Origin: Falsiroseomonas sp038250135 | Lineage (GTDB): Bacteria; Pseudomonadota; Alphaproteobacteria; Acetobacterales; Acetobacteraceae | Length of the DNA: 10,518 nucleotides | Assembly (NCBI GenBank): GCA_038250135.1 | Contig: JBBSCP010000155.1 | Coordinates: 1-10,518 of the forward strand | Reading direction: 5' to 3' | In this document: piece after piece, positions 8,662-10,518 of the stretch | Layout of the letters: the number at the start of each line of letters is the position of its first letter | Numbering within the stretch: position 1 is the first letter of the stretch | Program-made: the position numbers and the translations under genes | Notes under the pieces: model-generated | Told to the model about the DNA's origin: nothing | What the model saw: only the letters and a program-made list of their open reading frames with translations | The model's database searches: none

Positions 8662-9639
8662 ATGAGCGCCGCGCAACCCGCTGACCTGCCCCCGGCGATC
8701 CTGATCGCCGGCCCGACCGCGAGCGGCAAGAGCGCGCTGGCGCTCGAACTCGCCGAGCGCTTCGGTGGCACGGTGATCAACGCCGATTCCATGCAGGTCT
8801 ATCGCGAACTGCGCGTGCTGACGGCGCGCCCGACGCCGGCGGAGGAAGCGCGCGCACCCCACACGCTGTACGGCGTGCGCCCGGCGGCGGAGGCCGGCAC
8901 CGTGGCCTGGTGGCGCGACGCCGCGCTGGCCGAGATGGCGAAGGCGCGCCTGCCGATCCTCTGCGGCGGCACGGGGATGTACTTTTCCAGTCTCACCCAA
9001 GGCCTCGCCAGCATCCCCGCGGTTCCCCCCTGGGCGCGGGAGGAGGCGCGGGCGCGCCTCGCGGCGGAGGGGCCGGCGGCGCTGCATGCCGCACTTGCCG
9101 CGATCGATGGCGCGACGGCGGCGACGCTCCGCCCCTCCGACAGCCAGCGGCTTGCGCGTGCCTATGAAGTGGTCCGCGGCACGGGCCAAGGGCTCAGCTA
9201 TTGGATGCGCGCCTGGCTCGACGCTGGCGGTGCGGGGCCGGCGCCGTATCGCTTCGCCGCCATCTGGCTCGATCCGCCGCGCGACGCTTTGCGCAGCGCC
9301 ATCGCGGCGCGGTGGGCGGCCATGATCGAGGGCGGCGCGATCGAGGAGGTACGCGCCCTCGGCGCTCAGAAGCTCGACCCCGCTTTGCCGGCGATGCGCG
9401 CGCATGGGGTGCCGGAATTGCTGGCGTTTCTCGACGGACGGATGACGCTGGCGGCGGCCTCGGCGCGGGCCATCCTGAACACCGGGCAATACACAAAGCG
9501 TCAGGCGACCTGGTTCCGACATCACGATTTGGCACAGCCGCCCTGGATGCGGCAAATAGATGTGCGATATCTATCATCAACGCAAGATTCAGCAAGTCTG
9601 TACGAATATTGCGCAGATTTTCTTGCCAACCCGCGTTGA
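8662..9639 (+). CDS. miaA: tRNA dimethylallyltransferase
   Basis: Transfers the dimethylallyl group from DMAPP to N6 of A37 in tRNAs reading UNN codons (the i6A modification), which affects translational accuracy. It has 325 residues, near the usual 300-320. The P-loop GPTASGKS is at 17-24, DSMQVY at 42-47, GGTGMYF at 102-108, SDSQRLARAYEVVRG at about 159-173 and the C-terminal signature QYTKRQATWFR at 276-286. Family residues are intact. The last 30 or so residues, after the signature, are encoded by DNA clearly poorer in GC than the rest of the gene. The ATG at 8662 is chosen because homology begins 12 residues later; no ribosome-binding site is visible, so a leaderless or weakly initiated mRNA is possible. 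It lies upstream of the acetolactate synthase gene on the same strand, 78 bp apart. Confidence 0.97.
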   Translation: MSAAQPADLPPAILIAGPTASGKSALALELAERFGGTVINADSMQVYRELRVLTARPTPAEEARAPHTLYGVRPAAEAGTVAWWRDAALAEMAKARLPILCGGTGMYFSSLTQGLASIPAVPPWAREEARARLAAEGPAALHAALAAIDGATAATLRPSDSQRLARAYEVVRGTGQGLSYWMRAWLDAGGAGPAPYRFAAIWLDPPRDALRSAIAARWAAMIEGGAIEEVRALGAQKLDPALPAMRAHGVPELLAFLDGRMTLAAASARAILNTGQYTKRQATWFRHHDLAQPPWMRQIDVRYLSSTQDSASLYEYCADFLANPR

Positions 9640-9692
9640 CGCCCCGCAGCAAGCCGCGTAATTGGGGCGCCCCGCGTGGTTGTCGCGCGGGG
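9640..9692 (+). promoter_or_regulatory. Structured leader upstream of ilvB
   Basis: Two adjacent stems can form: CGCCCC (9640-9645) with GGGGCG (9664-9669), and CCCCGCG (9670-9676) with CGCGGGG (9686-9692, 9-nt loop). A competing pairing, CCCCGC (9642-9647) with GCGGGG (9687-9692), is also possible, so the region could switch folds. It ends 25 nt before the ilvB ATG. No T-run follows the last stem, so a classic attenuator terminator is not shown; effects on ribosome access or mRNA stability are alternatives. A TTGACG at 9636-9641 resembles a -35 box, but no good -10 lies at 16-18 nt from it. Confidence 0.35.
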
Positions 9693-9717
9693 AAGCATTA
9701 AGGAAGAGTATTCAGCA

Positions 9718-10518
<801 letters not shown>

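Noticed and set aside
7808..8665. 285-codon plus-strand frame opposite serB
   Set aside because: Arg/Gly/His-rich shadow; the opposite strand carries all HAD motifs of SerB.
8623..9555. 310-codon minus-strand frame opposite miaA
   Set aside because: Shadow of miaA, whose P-loop and signature motifs are intact on the plus strand; no recognisable domain in the antisense product.
9636..9664. TTGACG as -35 box of an ilvB promoter
   Set aside because: A 5-of-6 match to the -35 consensus, but the hexamer at 17-nt spacing (TAATTG) is a poor -10 and the better match CGTAAT sits at only 15 nt. Not called as a promoter.
9201..9701. 166-codon plus-strand frame overlapping miaA and the ilvB leader
   Set aside because: Arg-rich out-of-frame product with no family resemblance; part of it has an Ile-containing run (AISII), but no start codon lies close enough to make it a leader peptide.

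Overview
The window is an ordinary stretch of GC-rich bacterial chromosome, roughly two-thirds G+C or more by eye. Protein sequences and gene order point to an alphaproteobacterium, most likely Rhodospirillales and perhaps Acetobacteraceae (Roseomonas-like). That placement is inferred from recognised families and remembered synteny, not from a search. I see no mobile element, CRISPR array, rRNA, tRNA or phage gene, and no previously undescribed multi-gene system.

Left part (1-6016) is a GMP-synthesis neighbourhood. It starts with guaB (IMP dehydrogenase, missing only its first codons). Convergent with it, 7 bp away, is a small proline/alanine-rich SPOR-domain envelope protein on the minus strand. 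A 275-bp divergent region with an 8-bp-arm inverted repeat follows. Then come three co-directional genes: an RsmB/NOP-family rRNA cytosine methyltransferase, a GNAT acetyltransferase and guaA (GMP synthase). guaB and guaA carry out the two consecutive steps IMP to XMP to GMP. The methyltransferase and the GNAT are neighbours without an evident part in that pathway.

Middle part (6017-7745) holds a DegP/DegQ-type periplasmic serine protease with two PDZ domains. It starts from TTG behind a good ribosome-binding site. It ends at a perfect 15-bp hairpin shared with the convergent serB.

Right part (7745-10518) has serB (phosphoserine phosphatase, minus strand) divergent from miaA (tRNA dimethylallyltransferase, plus strand) with only 23 bp between start codons. 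A structured 78-bp leader then precedes the 5' two-fifths or so of the acetolactate synthase large-subunit gene (ilvB/ilvI type), which runs off the window. The small subunit probably lies just beyond the edge.

Points worth a second look are regulatory rather than new genes: the inverted repeat in the SPOR/rsmB divergent region, the shared terminator-like hairpin, the folded ilvB leader with an overlapping small ORF, the unusual lipobox of the SPOR protein, and the serB/miaA start pair without ribosome-binding sites.
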